This document shows, piece by piece, positions 1 through 23,027 of a stretch of 45,374 bases of DNA. The notes beneath the pieces are model-generated. The model made no database searches, was not told the DNA's origin, and saw only the letters and a program-made list of their open reading frames with translations. A program made the position numbers and the translations under genes. Numbering within the stretch: the first letter of the stretch is position 1; each line of letters starts with the position of its first letter. The stretch comes from Nocardia cerradoensis NBRC 101014 (lineage in GTDB: Bacteria > Actinomycetota > Actinomycetes > Mycobacteriales > Mycobacteriaceae): contig NZ_BAFW01000238.1 in NCBI RefSeq assembly GCF_000308535.1, positions 1-45,374 on the forward strand. Direction: 5' to 3'.

Positions 1-15110
<15,110 letters not shown>

Positions 15111-15370
15111 CAGAGCCTCCTCGATTGACGAAATACCCAGCGACCGAACGCTTTTCGGGCAGCACGAACTAAGCCCCGGGCACCGCGCGACGACGCGGAC
15201 CCTGGCTTTGCCACGGTTGGTTCGGCGAATACACCTCACGCGATCGCGAAGGCGTGAAAGAGCGAAATGGTTTGTGTCTCAGTAATTTCGGTGAACCGGC
15301 GCGGTCACCAACTCATCCTCGAACTCGACTTCCTCCAACATCGCGGCCCCGAGCTCCCGCGGCCTCTCTC

Positions 15371-15407
15371 CTGCATCGGCCGGTGGCGACTCGCGCCACC
15401 GATGCAG
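15371..15407 (-). other. Strong hairpin in the NRPS leader
   Basis: The arms CTGCATCGG and CCGATGCAG pair over 9 bp, followed by TGGCG with CGCCA over 5 bp, with a 4-base bulge and a short loop. No T-tract follows on either strand, so it is not a classic terminator. It lies about 260 bases before the NRPS start and just after the putative promoter, so it may stabilise or control the leader transcript. The rest of the 447-base gap (15111-15557) holds no gene that I can support. Confidence 0.45.
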
Positions 15408-15422
15408 CGAACACTAGGCCGA

Positions 15423-15452
15423 AGACTAATAAAAAGGAACGAGATCCTTCAA
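15423..15452 (-). promoter_or_regulatory. Candidate promoter for the NRPS
   Basis: On the minus strand, TTGAAG (15452-15447) is followed after 18 bases by TAGTCT (15428-15423), in an AT-rich patch unusual for this GC-rich window. Transcription would begin near 15416, giving a leader of about 300 bases that includes the hairpin. This rests on pattern matching only. Confidence 0.3.
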
Positions 15453-15557
15453 AAAAACTCGGACTAGCGTCCAATTCGGTCGATATCCGGGCAGAGATGT
15501 GCCCGAAACCACACTGTGACCTGTTTGTGTGAGTCAGGACACTTTCAGACGCGGAGC

Positions 15558-16931
15558 CTACGAGCCGAAACGTTGCATCTGCGTTGCATCGGCGCCCATC
15601 CGCCGGTCGAGCACCCGAATTTTGGCTTCGATCTGGGCATACAGAGCGGAATCGCGATCCGCGGTGGCTCGATAGGCCACCCACGCGGCGGCATCGTCAC
15701 GGCCCTCGGCGCCCGAGGTCCACCGGCTCAGCACGGCGGCGTCACCGGAACGTAACACCGCGGTCCGCAGCCGCACCCGCAATTCATCGCGGATGTCTAT
15801 AACTCCGGGAGCGGTCGAACGGGGCAGCACCGGCCCGGTGTAATGGCGGACCGCACTGTGCACATCCCCCGAATCCAGCGCCGCGCGCAGCGCCTCCACA
15901 TCCGTGGACACCGGCACCCGCAGCCGATACGGCCGCGAGCCGAAGACGTCCGGGCCGACCACCGAACGCAGCCGCGACATGGCGGCCCGGATGGTCGCGT
16001 TGTCGAGATCGGTGTCGTCGAGCAGCAGCGCGAGATGATCGGCCGACAGACCTTCGGCGTGTTCGGCCAGCAACAGCAGGATCTCGGCATGCCGCTGCGA
16101 CAACGCGATGCGCTCCCCGTCGACCGACAGCTGCGGCTGGCCCAGCCCCAGCACCTCGAGCGCCAGCCGGCCGGCGGTCCGCGGCGGCGACGAATGATCC
16201 ACGGGCGCACGACGATCCGCGCCGCGCTGTTCCGTGCGCACGGCCGCGAGCACCAGGTCCATCTCCGCCGCGGTCGCGGCAGCCTTCACCAGCGCCAGAA
16301 TCTCCGGACGGGCGACGCGCACGCCGCCGGCGATCATCAGCACGCCGACCAACCGGCCGTCCGGATCGTGCACGGGCGCGGCCGCCCCCGTGAGCTGATG
16401 CATCCGGTGCAGGAAATGTTCCGGGCCGTGGATCCAGGTGGCGCGGCCGGTGCGGACCACCAGTCCGACCGCATTCGTACCGATCCGGCGTTCGGACAGA
16501 TCGTCGCCCTCGCGCAGGCCGACCTCGGCGGCGGCCTCGACCCGGTCGGGATTGCCGTGTACCGAGAGCACCCGGCCGAACTGGTCGGCGACGACCACGA
16601 TCAGCCCGATGCCGGTGGCGTCCTGCAGCAGCAACTTGTCGACCAGTGGCATCACCGCGGCAATCGGATGGTTGTCGCGGTAGCGCTGCAGATCGGCGCC
16701 GCGCAGACCGCGGCCGTCGAGTACGTCCATGGGATCGACCCCGCCGCGCACACTGCGCAGCCAGGACTCCAGAACCAGCGGACGCAGCAATCCGGGCAGC
16801 TGATTGAGCTGATCGCCCCCGACACTGAGGTAACCGTGGGCCTGAGCGGCATAGGCTTCCAGCGCACCGAGCTGTGTCCCGGGTTCGACCCTGCCCTCGG
16901 GACGGTTATCGCCTGTGAGATTGCTGACCAT
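15558..16931 (-). CDS. GAF-domain regulator with SARP-like winged-helix C-terminus
   Basis: This is a predicted cytoplasmic transcription factor of about 457 residues. The N-terminal half resembles the AcoR sensory region: SWLRS at about 56-60, then a GAF-like domain (about 70-205) with the GTNAVG signature at 151-156 and an HGPEHFLHRMHQLTG stretch. The C-terminal half has an OmpR/SARP-type winged helix (about 258-338) followed by helices like the start of a BTAD domain (about 340-395). ATG at 16931 is chosen because GAAAGG lies three bases upstream; an in-frame GTG at 16955 has no visible ribosome site. It lies upstream of the NRPS in the same direction with a 447-base gap, so it may control that gene. 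AcoR relatives often regulate alcohol or acetoin metabolism instead, so the target is uncertain. The ligand is unknown. Confidence 0.88.
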   Translation of the reverse strand: MVSNLTGDNRPEGRVEPGTQLGALEAYAAQAHGYLSVGGDQLNQLPGLLRPLVLESWLRSVRGGVDPMDVLDGRGLRGADLQRYRDNHPIAAVMPLVDKLLLQDATGIGLIVVVADQFGRVLSVHGNPDRVEAAAEVGLREGDDLSERRIGTNAVGLVVRTGRATWIHGPEHFLHRMHQLTGAAAPVHDPDGRLVGVLMIAGGVRVARPEILALVKAAATAAEMDLVLAAVRTEQRGADRRAPVDHSSPPRTAGRLALEVLGLGQPQLSVDGERIALSQRHAEILLLLAEHAEGLSADHLALLLDDTDLDNATIRAAMSRLRSVVGPDVFGSRPYRLRVPVSTDVEALRAALDSGDVHSAVRHYTGPVLPRSTAPGVIDIRDELRVRLRTAVLRSGDAAVLSRWTSGAEGRDDAAAWVAYRATADRDSALYAQIEAKIRVLDRRMGADATQMQRFGS

Positions 16932-17078
16932 TTGCCTTTCTTTCCCGTCCCACACTGTACCGGCGGGTCAGGAAGGGCATGGGCGAAGCATACGGTTTGT
17001 CCGACAGGTCACATCAGCACCGGATCGCGGCGAAATGTGAGGTAGACGGCATATCGGGGCCACATGTGACCCCCGCCA

Positions 17079-18476
17079 TCAATGCCGCGGAACGGCCGGG
17101 CGCAGCGCGGCCACATTGCGCGCGCGCAGCGCACCCGACCACAGACCGGTCCCGTAGGCGAGGTCGTCGAGTCGCTTGCACATCAGATATCGCACCGGAT
17201 CCAGGCCGCCGGTATCGCGGTGGGTGAACCAGTCGGCCAGTCCGTCGGCGACCGCCAGCGCCAGCGCCAGCCGGCGGATGCGCCGGGAGGCGATCATCGC
17301 CAGCACCGTCACCGGCCAGTAGTGCCGGCACAGCGCCGAGACGATCCGCCACACCCCGGCGGAGAAACCGCGGGCCAGATGGATGGCCGCCACCCGCGTC
17401 GGATTGTCGAGTTCGGCGAACACCCGCCGCAGCCGGATCAGCGCGGCGAGCAGCGTGGCGAGGCCGCCCAGGATTCCGGCGCGCGACGCGGTGGCCAGCA
17501 GCGCGGTCGCGGCGATCGTCCAGAACGGCACCGACAGCGGAGCGACCATCCCGGCATGGCGGCGGGCCAGCGGCGCCGCCCCGGCACCGTGAGAGACCTT
17601 GCGGCCGAACCACTTACCGAAGGAGGCCGGTTGATCGCAGGCGACGTGCGCGGCCGGCTCGTACCGCAACCGCCAGCCGGCGCGCTCGAGCCGCCAGCAC
17701 AGATCGACGTCGGCGGCCGAGCGCATCTGCTCGTCGAATCCCCCCTCGGCCAGCAGTGCGTGGCGCCGCACCAGCAGCGCCGCGCCCGGCGCGTACGACA
17801 CCGAGCCGCGCGAACTGACCGCGGTTTCCCGGCGGCCGAAATCCAGGGACGACCGCGCGCTCTCGTAGCGGCCCAGCACACTCGCATCCGGCTCACGCGC
17901 CACGATGCGCGGAGCGACCAGAGCGACCTCGGGATCGCTGAAATGTCCGAGCATCACCTCCAGCCAGCCCGCGCGCGGAACCACATCGGAATCGAGGAAT
18001 GCGACGAATTCCGTTGTCGCCGCCTGCAGTCCGGCATTGCGCGCGGCGACCATGCCCTGCGGCGAATCGTGGCGCAGCACGGTGACGCGGCAACGCCCCC
18101 GGGTGCGCGGAATGCGGACCGGCCGGTCGGAACCGTCGTCCACGACCACCACACTGTGCCCGCGCAGGGTCGACAGCAGCCGCTGCAGCCCGGCGGCGTC
18201 GTTGTAATGCGGCACCACGACCGTGACCTCTTCGGGCGAGGGCAGCAGGCGCGGACGCGGGTTGGCCACCCCGGAGTCGAGCAGCCGTCTGGCAACCACC
18301 GCGGACTGGGGATCCGTCACTTCGAGATACCCGTCACCGATCAGGGCGGCCGCTTCCGGAGCAAGTTTCAGCAACCTCGTCGGCGAGCCACCGACCAAGA
18401 GCCGTCCACCGGAATAGGTGCGCACCCGAGGATCGATTCGCACCCCGAACCCATCGGGCAGTCGATCATGGCGCAT
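17079..18476 (-). CDS. mftF: Mycofactocin-type glycosyltransferase MftF
   Basis: This is a family-2 glycosyltransferase of 465 residues that in known systems adds glucose units to premycofactocin at the membrane. It has the family-specific opening RLPDGFGV with GGSPTRLLKLAP, then VTVVVPHYND, VVDDGS (111-116), the DSDV metal site (162-165) and DVDLCWRLE (256-262). Hydrophobic segments follow from about 315. The ATG at 18476 fits the family N-terminus. A longer open stretch reaches 18596 but does not look like the family. No Shine-Dalgarno site precedes the ATG. TAGCAT lies six bases before it, so a leaderless transcript is possible. None of mftA, mftB, mftC, mftD or mftE is next to it, although it normally ends that cluster. 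It may serve mycofactocin genes elsewhere in the genome or be a relic. Confidence 0.9.
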   Translation of the reverse strand: MRHDRLPDGFGVRIDPRVRTYSGGRLLVGGSPTRLLKLAPEAAALIGDGYLEVTDPQSAVVARRLLDSGVANPRPRLLPSPEEVTVVVPHYNDAAGLQRLLSTLRGHSVVVVDDGSDRPVRIPRTRGRCRVTVLRHDSPQGMVAARNAGLQAATTEFVAFLDSDVVPRAGWLEVMLGHFSDPEVALVAPRIVAREPDASVLGRYESARSSLDFGRRETAVSSRGSVSYAPGAALLVRRHALLAEGGFDEQMRSAADVDLCWRLERAGWRLRYEPAAHVACDQPASFGKWFGRKVSHGAGAAPLARRHAGMVAPLSVPFWTIAATALLATASRAGILGGLATLLAALIRLRRVFAELDNPTRVAAIHLARGFSAGVWRIVSALCRHYWPVTVLAMIASRRIRRLALALAVADGLADWFTHRDTGGLDPVRYLMCKRLDDLAYGTGLWSGALRARNVAALRPAVPRH

Positions 18477-18833
18477 TCCAAGAATGCTATGCGCTGAGCG
18501 CCCGCCGGGCATCCCGTGTCGAAAAAACGGACCGAATTCGATACGAAACCGGCGGCAACGCACCGGCTCCGGCGTTGCGCGGTTGTCAATGACCATCGAC
18601 GCTATCTAGCTATCACACGGCAACATTCACTTCATGATCAACGAGATACCGCGCGGGACGCCGTAGTTCATCTCCGGCTACTACCGCGTGACGTGCGGCG
18701 TCGCGGTGTGCGCCGATCTCCTCCACGTACCGGGCCGCGACCACGAACGCGCACTCTAGACTGCGGAAGGCAAGCAGGTTGAACAGCAGATGACGGGTGG
18801 CCGTCGGGCGGGCTGCGCAGGTCTAGAGGTGGC
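18477..18833. other. Intergenic region between mftF and a divergent TetR gene
   Basis: These 357 bases hold the promoters of two divergent genes. I looked for a short mycofactocin precursor ending in the usual Gly-Val-Tyr tail and found none. I saw no RNA gene. The stretch up to 18596 is an open upstream extension of the mftF frame that I do not regard as coding. Confidence 0.5.
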
Positions 18834-19472
18834 ATGGGAGTCGGACGGATGCAGACGAGCGGGGGCGGCAACACACTCTCGGAAGCCGAGATAGTCGAGG
18901 CCGCATTGCGTGTGGTGCGCGCCGACGGCGTGGAGAAGCTGTCGATGCGCCGGCTCTCCCGCGAACTCGGCGTTTCGCCGATGGCGCCCTACTACTACGT
19001 CGCCGACAAGCGCGAACTACTGGATCTGGTGGCCAGCGCGGCCCTCACCGGAGTGCGCACCCCACCGCCGGAATTCGGCACCTGGCAGCAGCGTTTGCGC
19101 GAACTGATCGATCAGATCGACGAGAAGCTCCGCAAACATCCGGGCCTGGGCGATGTGCTGATCGAACAGACGCTGGGCAAACAGCTCGACCTGATCGCCG
19201 CTGTGATGGAAATCCTGTCCGATGCGGGCTTCGAGGATCGCAATGTGCTCGCCGCCTATGCCACCATTCACACGTATCTGTTCGGCCGCGCCCGGGTCAA
19301 TCCGCGGGACCGATCCGCGCTGGTCGACATGCCGCTTCCCGAAGCCGTCGAGCGGGCCGTCAAGCACATGGGCGACCTGCGCGGCAAATACTCCTACGAC
19401 TTCGGCATGGATGTGCTGATCGCGGGGCTCGAGGCCCAGCTTGTCCGGCAGCGGGACGGCCACGTATCATAA
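18834..19472 (+). CDS. TetR-family transcriptional regulator
   Basis: This is a 212-residue one-component repressor-type protein. The N-terminal helix-turn-helix is clear (LSMRRLSRELGVSPMAPYYYVADKRELL, in part). The C-terminal ligand domain is of the TetR class, with no ligand predictable. ATG at 18834 follows AGAGGTGG; a second in-frame ATG at 18849 is also possible. The gene ends two bases before a KstR-type palindrome and 45 bases before a KshB-like gene on the same strand, so the two may be partly cotranscribed. It is not KstR itself and does not resemble MftR, judging from its helix-turn-helix. It could regulate itself, mftF or the reductase. Confidence 0.92.
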   Translation: MGVGRMQTSGGGNTLSEAEIVEAALRVVRADGVEKLSMRRLSRELGVSPMAPYYYVADKRELLDLVASAALTGVRTPPPEFGTWQQRLRELIDQIDEKLRKHPGLGDVLIEQTLGKQLDLIAAVMEILSDAGFEDRNVLAAYATIHTYLFGRARVNPRDRSALVDMPLPEAVERAVKHMGDLRGKYSYDFGMDVLIAGLEAQLVRQRDGHVS

Positions 19473-19474
19473 AT

Positions 19475-19488
19475 TAGAACACGTTCTA
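19475..19488. promoter_or_regulatory. KstR-type operator upstream of the KshB-like gene
   Basis: The sequence TAGAACACGTTCTA has perfect 6-base arms around AC and fits the published KstR consensus TnnAACnnGTTnnA at every fixed position. It lies 29 bases before the start of the oxygenase-reductase gene, a KshB homologue, which is a known KstR target class. An identical copy is at 25513-25526. Binding by KstR is inferred. Confidence 0.8.
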
Positions 19489-19517
19489 GTTTGCCTGCCC
19501 GGCCCCGAGAGGACACC

Positions 19518-20579
19518 ATGACCACCGCCGATCCCGTCGTACCGCACAGCTCACGATCGGCCGTGCTGCGGGTCGCCGCTGTCGTCAACGAGACGGCCGA
19601 CGCCTGTTCGCTGGTCTTCGACGTGCCCGAAGATCTGCGCGAGCGCTTCGCCTATCAGCCCGGCCAGTTCCTGACCCTGCGCATCCCGAGCGAGCGCACC
19701 GGTTCGGTCGCGCGCTGCTATTCGCTGGCCAGCTCGCCGCATACCGATGTGCAGCCGAAGGTCACCGTGAAGCGCACGATCGACGGATACGCGTCGAACT
19801 GGGTGTGCGACAACGTCAAAGCCGGTGACGAGATCGAAGTCCTGCCCCCCTCCGGCGTCTTCACGCCGAAGGATCTGGACGAGGATCTGCTGCTGTTCGC
19901 GGCCGGCAGCGGTGTCACCCCGGTGATGTCGATCCTGAAATCGGCACTCGCCCGCGGCAGCGGCCGGATCGTGCTGGTCTACGCCAACCGCGACCCGGAA
20001 TCGGTCATCTTCGCCGACGAACTGCGCGAACTCACCGACAAGAATCCGCAGCGGCTGGTGGTGGTGCACTGGCTGGAGACGCTGCAGGGTCTGCCCACCG
20101 CCGACGGACTGGCCGCGCTGTGCACCCCGTACACCGGTTTCCGCGCCTTCATGTGCGGGCCGAAGGCGTTCATGGACCGGGTGCACGACGCACTGGCCCA
20201 GCTGGAGGTGCCGCGCAACCGCACCCACGCCGAGGTCTTCAACTCACTGTCCGGCGATCCGTTCGCCGCCGGCGCGCCGGTCGAGGTCAGCGAGGAGGAC
20301 GCCGCCGACGCGGCCACCGTGGAGGTCGAACTCGACGGCGAGACCCATTCCATGCAGTGGCCGCGCCGCCAGACCCTGGTCGACATCATGCTCGCCAAGG
20401 GTCTGGACGTGCCGTACTCCTGCCAGGAGGGCGAGTGCGGATCCTGCGCCTGCACGGTGCTGGAAGGCAAAGTGGAGATGGACAATTCGGAGATTCTCGA
20501 TCCGGAGGACATCGAAGCCGGATACATCCTCGGCTGCCAGGCGCATCCGGTCACCGATCATCTGAAGATCCAGTTCTGA
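19518..20579 (+). CDS. kshB: KshB-like Rieske-oxygenase reductase (3-ketosteroid 9-alpha-hydroxylase reductase)
   Basis: This 353-residue reductase passes electrons from NADH through FAD and a [2Fe-2S] centre to a Rieske oxygenase such as KshA in steroid ring degradation. The FAD domain has SERTGSVARCYSLASSP with RCYS at 66-69. The NAD domain has AAGSGVTP at about 130-135. A C-terminal plant-type ferredoxin domain has C-x4-C-x2-C (CQEGECGSC) and a distal Cys in LGCQ. It closely matches my recollection of mycobacterial KshB along its whole length. ATG at 19518 is preceded by GAGAGGA; the frame opens earlier at a TTG (19491). The KstR-type box just upstream supports a steroid role. No oxygenase subunit lies in the window. 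Related reductases serve other oxygenases, so the exact substrate pathway is not certain. Confidence 0.9.
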   Translation: MTTADPVVPHSSRSAVLRVAAVVNETADACSLVFDVPEDLRERFAYQPGQFLTLRIPSERTGSVARCYSLASSPHTDVQPKVTVKRTIDGYASNWVCDNVKAGDEIEVLPPSGVFTPKDLDEDLLLFAAGSGVTPVMSILKSALARGSGRIVLVYANRDPESVIFADELRELTDKNPQRLVVVHWLETLQGLPTADGLAALCTPYTGFRAFMCGPKAFMDRVHDALAQLEVPRNRTHAEVFNSLSGDPFAAGAPVEVSEEDAADAATVEVELDGETHSMQWPRRQTLVDIMLAKGLDVPYSCQEGECGSCACTVLEGKVEMDNSEILDPEDIEAGYILGCQAHPVTDHLKIQF

Positions 20580-20628
20580 GGACCGTCGCCGCCGTGGCCG
20601 GCCTGCGGACCGGGCACGGCGAGCCGGC

Positions 20629-21378
20629 CTACGGCGACTGCCGTTGCGCCCGATAGGCCGCGCGCGCCTCGGGTTCCAGATGTTCGGTGGCGTAGCTGAG
20701 CGCCGTGCGGCCCATATCGTGTGCACGACGGTCCAGGAAATCGGTGAGCAGCGCGCGATCCACCCGTTTGCCGACTTCCCGCAGCATCCAGCCGACCGCC
20801 TTCTGAATCAGGTCACGCCGATCGTCGAGCAGCCGTTCGCACAGTTCGAACGTGGTCGAGGCGTCGCCGGCCTTGATGAACGCGAAGGTCGTCAGCAGCG
20901 CGACCCGGCGTTCCCACAGCGAATCCGACTGTGCCAATTCGTCGAGCAGATCGCGCGGCCGTCCCGACAGCCACGGACCCAGGATGTTCTCGGCCGATAC
21001 GTCGACCAGATCCCAATTGTTCACGCGCCCGCCGCGCACCGCCGCCAGATACATGTCGACGATTTCCTGTTGTGCCGCAGCGTCGTACGTGCGCGGTTTC
21101 CCCGCCTTCGCCATCGCATTGTTCGCGATCACCAGCGCCGCGAGGCGATGCTCGTGCACCGGACTCCGCAAAAGTTCAGCTATCTCCGAAATCGGCAGGG
21201 CGGAAAATGCTTTCGCCACCTTGCGGGTCTGCGGCACGGGAACCCCGATGAAGACATCGCCCTCGCCGTAGTCCCCGGGCCCGGTTTTGAAGAACCGCCG
21301 CAACTCGACGGCGCGCGCGGGATCACCCAGTTCGTCCATGGCACGTGCCACATCGGCGGCGGTCGGCGCGGATGTCAT
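20629..21378 (-). CDS. AlkD-like DNA alkylation repair glycosylase
   Basis: This 249-residue HEAT-repeat-like protein belongs to the AlkD family, which excises N3- and N7-alkylated purines. The key residues of the family are present: Trp122 and Asp126 in NNWDLVD, and a further Trp197 in VGWMLREVGK, matching Trp109, Asp113 and Trp187 of Bacillus cereus AlkD. The length is usual for the family. It runs opposite to the KshB-like gene and ends 50 bases from it. No clear ribosome site precedes the ATG. It has no obvious functional link with its neighbours. Confidence 0.92.
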   Translation of the reverse strand: MTSAPTAADVARAMDELGDPARAVELRRFFKTGPGDYGEGDVFIGVPVPQTRKVAKAFSALPISEIAELLRSPVHEHRLAALVIANNAMAKAGKPRTYDAAAQQEIVDMYLAAVRGGRVNNWDLVDVSAENILGPWLSGRPRDLLDELAQSDSLWERRVALLTTFAFIKAGDASTTFELCERLLDDRRDLIQKAVGWMLREVGKRVDRALLTDFLDRRAHDMGRTALSYATEHLEPEARAAYRAQRQSP

Positions 21379-21447
21379 GTACGGCAGTATCGCTCACCGC
21401 GCACCCGATCCTCGATGACATCGCGTCCGGCCGGTCCGCGCCGGGCA

Positions 21448-22692
21448 TCACCTGGCGAAGGTGCGCTCCGCCCGCGCCGGGGCGTGTGCGGCCACCGCTC
21501 CCGCGGGAATGACGATGCGCCAGCTCGGTTGTTTGCGCGCCGGGAACGGCGGGAGCTCGGCGGCGCTCGGTGCGGGCTCGTGCCGCTCGGCGGTGATATC
21601 CGCGAATTCGACGACAGGCGCCGGTGGGGTCGCTTCGTCCGGTGCGGCGTGGGCAGCACTCGGCGCGAGTTGCCCTGCGGCCGGGGCCGGGTGAGATGCG
21701 GCCGGCGTGTCCGGCACCAGCTGCGGTGCCGCCGAGATCGGCTGGGGCGCGAGCGGGACCACGCGAGCGGCGGCCGACACCGAGAGTGGTGCGGTCGGCA
21801 CCGGTTGCGGTGCCGCCGGGTGGGACGGGGTCGGTGCCGGCTGCTGCGCGATCGACGCCGGCTGGGGTGCGGCCGCTGCCACGCCGGTTGCGGCCGGGGC
21901 CGGGTGAGATGCGGCCGGTGCCAGGTGAGGTGCGGCCGGTATCGGGTGGGGCGCAATGGGCGGGGCAGGCGGTGTGTGCATCCGTTGCTGGGGCCGGGCG
22001 GTCGGCGCCGAGATACGCGCGGCTTCGACGAGAGTGGTCATCGGCCGGGAGACGGTGCGGGCAATCGGCGTTTCGCGCAGATGGTTGGTCAGCAGGCATG
22101 CCGCGGCGCCGAATGCGGTGATTCCGGCGAGCATCGCGGCGATGTCGAGGTGGGCACCCGCCAGCTGGTGCGCGACGTGGGCACCGCCGAAGAGACCGCG
22201 GAGGATGCCGGAGAAACTGCTGTCGTCCGCGACCGCCGCCCGCAGCTCGGCTTCCTTGTTGTCGAGGTACAGCACGTCCGCGAGGACGAACAGCGCCACG
22301 CCACTCCCCGCGACCGCGGCGGCCGTGGAGAAGATCGCGGCGCGAGTCCGCAGATATGCCGCCGCGGCGAAGATCGTCGAAAGGATCGCGACACAGGTCA
22401 ACACCGCCCATGTGCCGCTGATCTCGGTGTTGCGCAGACCCGCGCCTCCCCAGTCCTGCTGGGATTCGGTGCCGGCCAGCCGGCCGAAGGCATCCGACCG
22501 GATCGACCCACCCGGCCCCGAGGCGGACAGCCAGGGCTGGAACAACAGAACGAGAGTCGTGGCACTCAACCCGGCACCGCAGAGGTATCCCCACACCGGA
22601 CGTCGACCACTCGGCGGCGGTAGTGGGCGGTACGACGATTCGGTGTCGCCGGTTCCGGGATGAACATCGCTCCAAGGCGTTCGGGTAGCCAT
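21448..22692 (-). CDS. Hypothetical membrane protein with long Pro/Ala/His-rich tail
   Basis: This 414-residue protein is not recognised. Residues 1-32 are polar. About four hydrophobic segments follow (near 33-55, 93-117, 121-142 and 176-196). Residues from about 205 onward are a low-complexity tail rich in Pro, Ala, Ser and His, with recurring SHPAPAA-like units, ending in a basic stretch. The ATG at 22692 has CGGAG just upstream. The layout suggests a small membrane domain with a long disordered cytoplasmic tail. DNA under the tail consists of diverged short repeats, so its length may vary between strains. No function is proposed. Confidence 0.75.
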   Translation of the reverse strand: MATRTPWSDVHPGTGDTESSYRPLPPPSGRRPVWGYLCGAGLSATTLVLLFQPWLSASGPGGSIRSDAFGRLAGTESQQDWGGAGLRNTEISGTWAVLTCVAILSTIFAAAAYLRTRAAIFSTAAAVAGSGVALFVLADVLYLDNKEAELRAAVADDSSFSGILRGLFGGAHVAHQLAGAHLDIAAMLAGITAFGAAACLLTNHLRETPIARTVSRPMTTLVEAARISAPTARPQQRMHTPPAPPIAPHPIPAAPHLAPAASHPAPAATGVAAAAPQPASIAQQPAPTPSHPAAPQPVPTAPLSVSAAARVVPLAPQPISAAPQLVPDTPAASHPAPAAGQLAPSAAHAAPDEATPPAPVVEFADITAERHEPAPSAAELPPFPARKQPSWRIVIPAGAVAAHAPARAERTFAR

Positions 22693-23027
22693 AACTCCGG
22701 GTCTGTCTGTTACCGATGCGCCGGCGCCGTGGCGGCCGGCCCGGTAGGGGGTGGGTGCGGAAATGCGTCGACGACCGCGCTGTACGTCTGCGGAAATTCA
22801 CGGTAGAACCGCGCCCGGTCCCGGACCACCAGACCTCCCACGAGTGGCTGGGGCGCAGGTCACAGCCTCTTCTCCGGTTCCGCGCGGCGGTGGCGCGGAG
22901 GCGTCGAAAGAAGATGTCCCGGAACAGGATTCGTCCGGCACCACCGGCTTCGGCACGGCGCGGCCGACGGGAGACACAGGCGGAATCGTGACCGGTTCAA
23001 CACGGTCCGCTCGGTGCCCTCGCGAAA
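22693..23027. other. Intergenic region without a supported gene
   Basis: These 335 bases separate the start of the Pro/Ala-rich membrane protein from the stop of the racemase gene upstream of it. Frames that are open here have no ribosome site and no recognisable product. I see no RNA gene or clear terminator; it presumably holds the promoter of the membrane-protein gene. Confidence 0.4.

Noticed and set aside
15371..15407. Hairpin as an intrinsic terminator of the regulator gene
   Set aside because: There is no T-tract after the stem in the direction of transcription, and it lies about 150 bases past the regulator stop, close to a promoter-like patch instead.
18834..19472. TetR gene next to mftF as MftR
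   Set aside because: Its helix-turn-helix and C-terminal domain do not resemble what I recall of MftR, and it is divergent from mftF, not at the head of an mft cluster.
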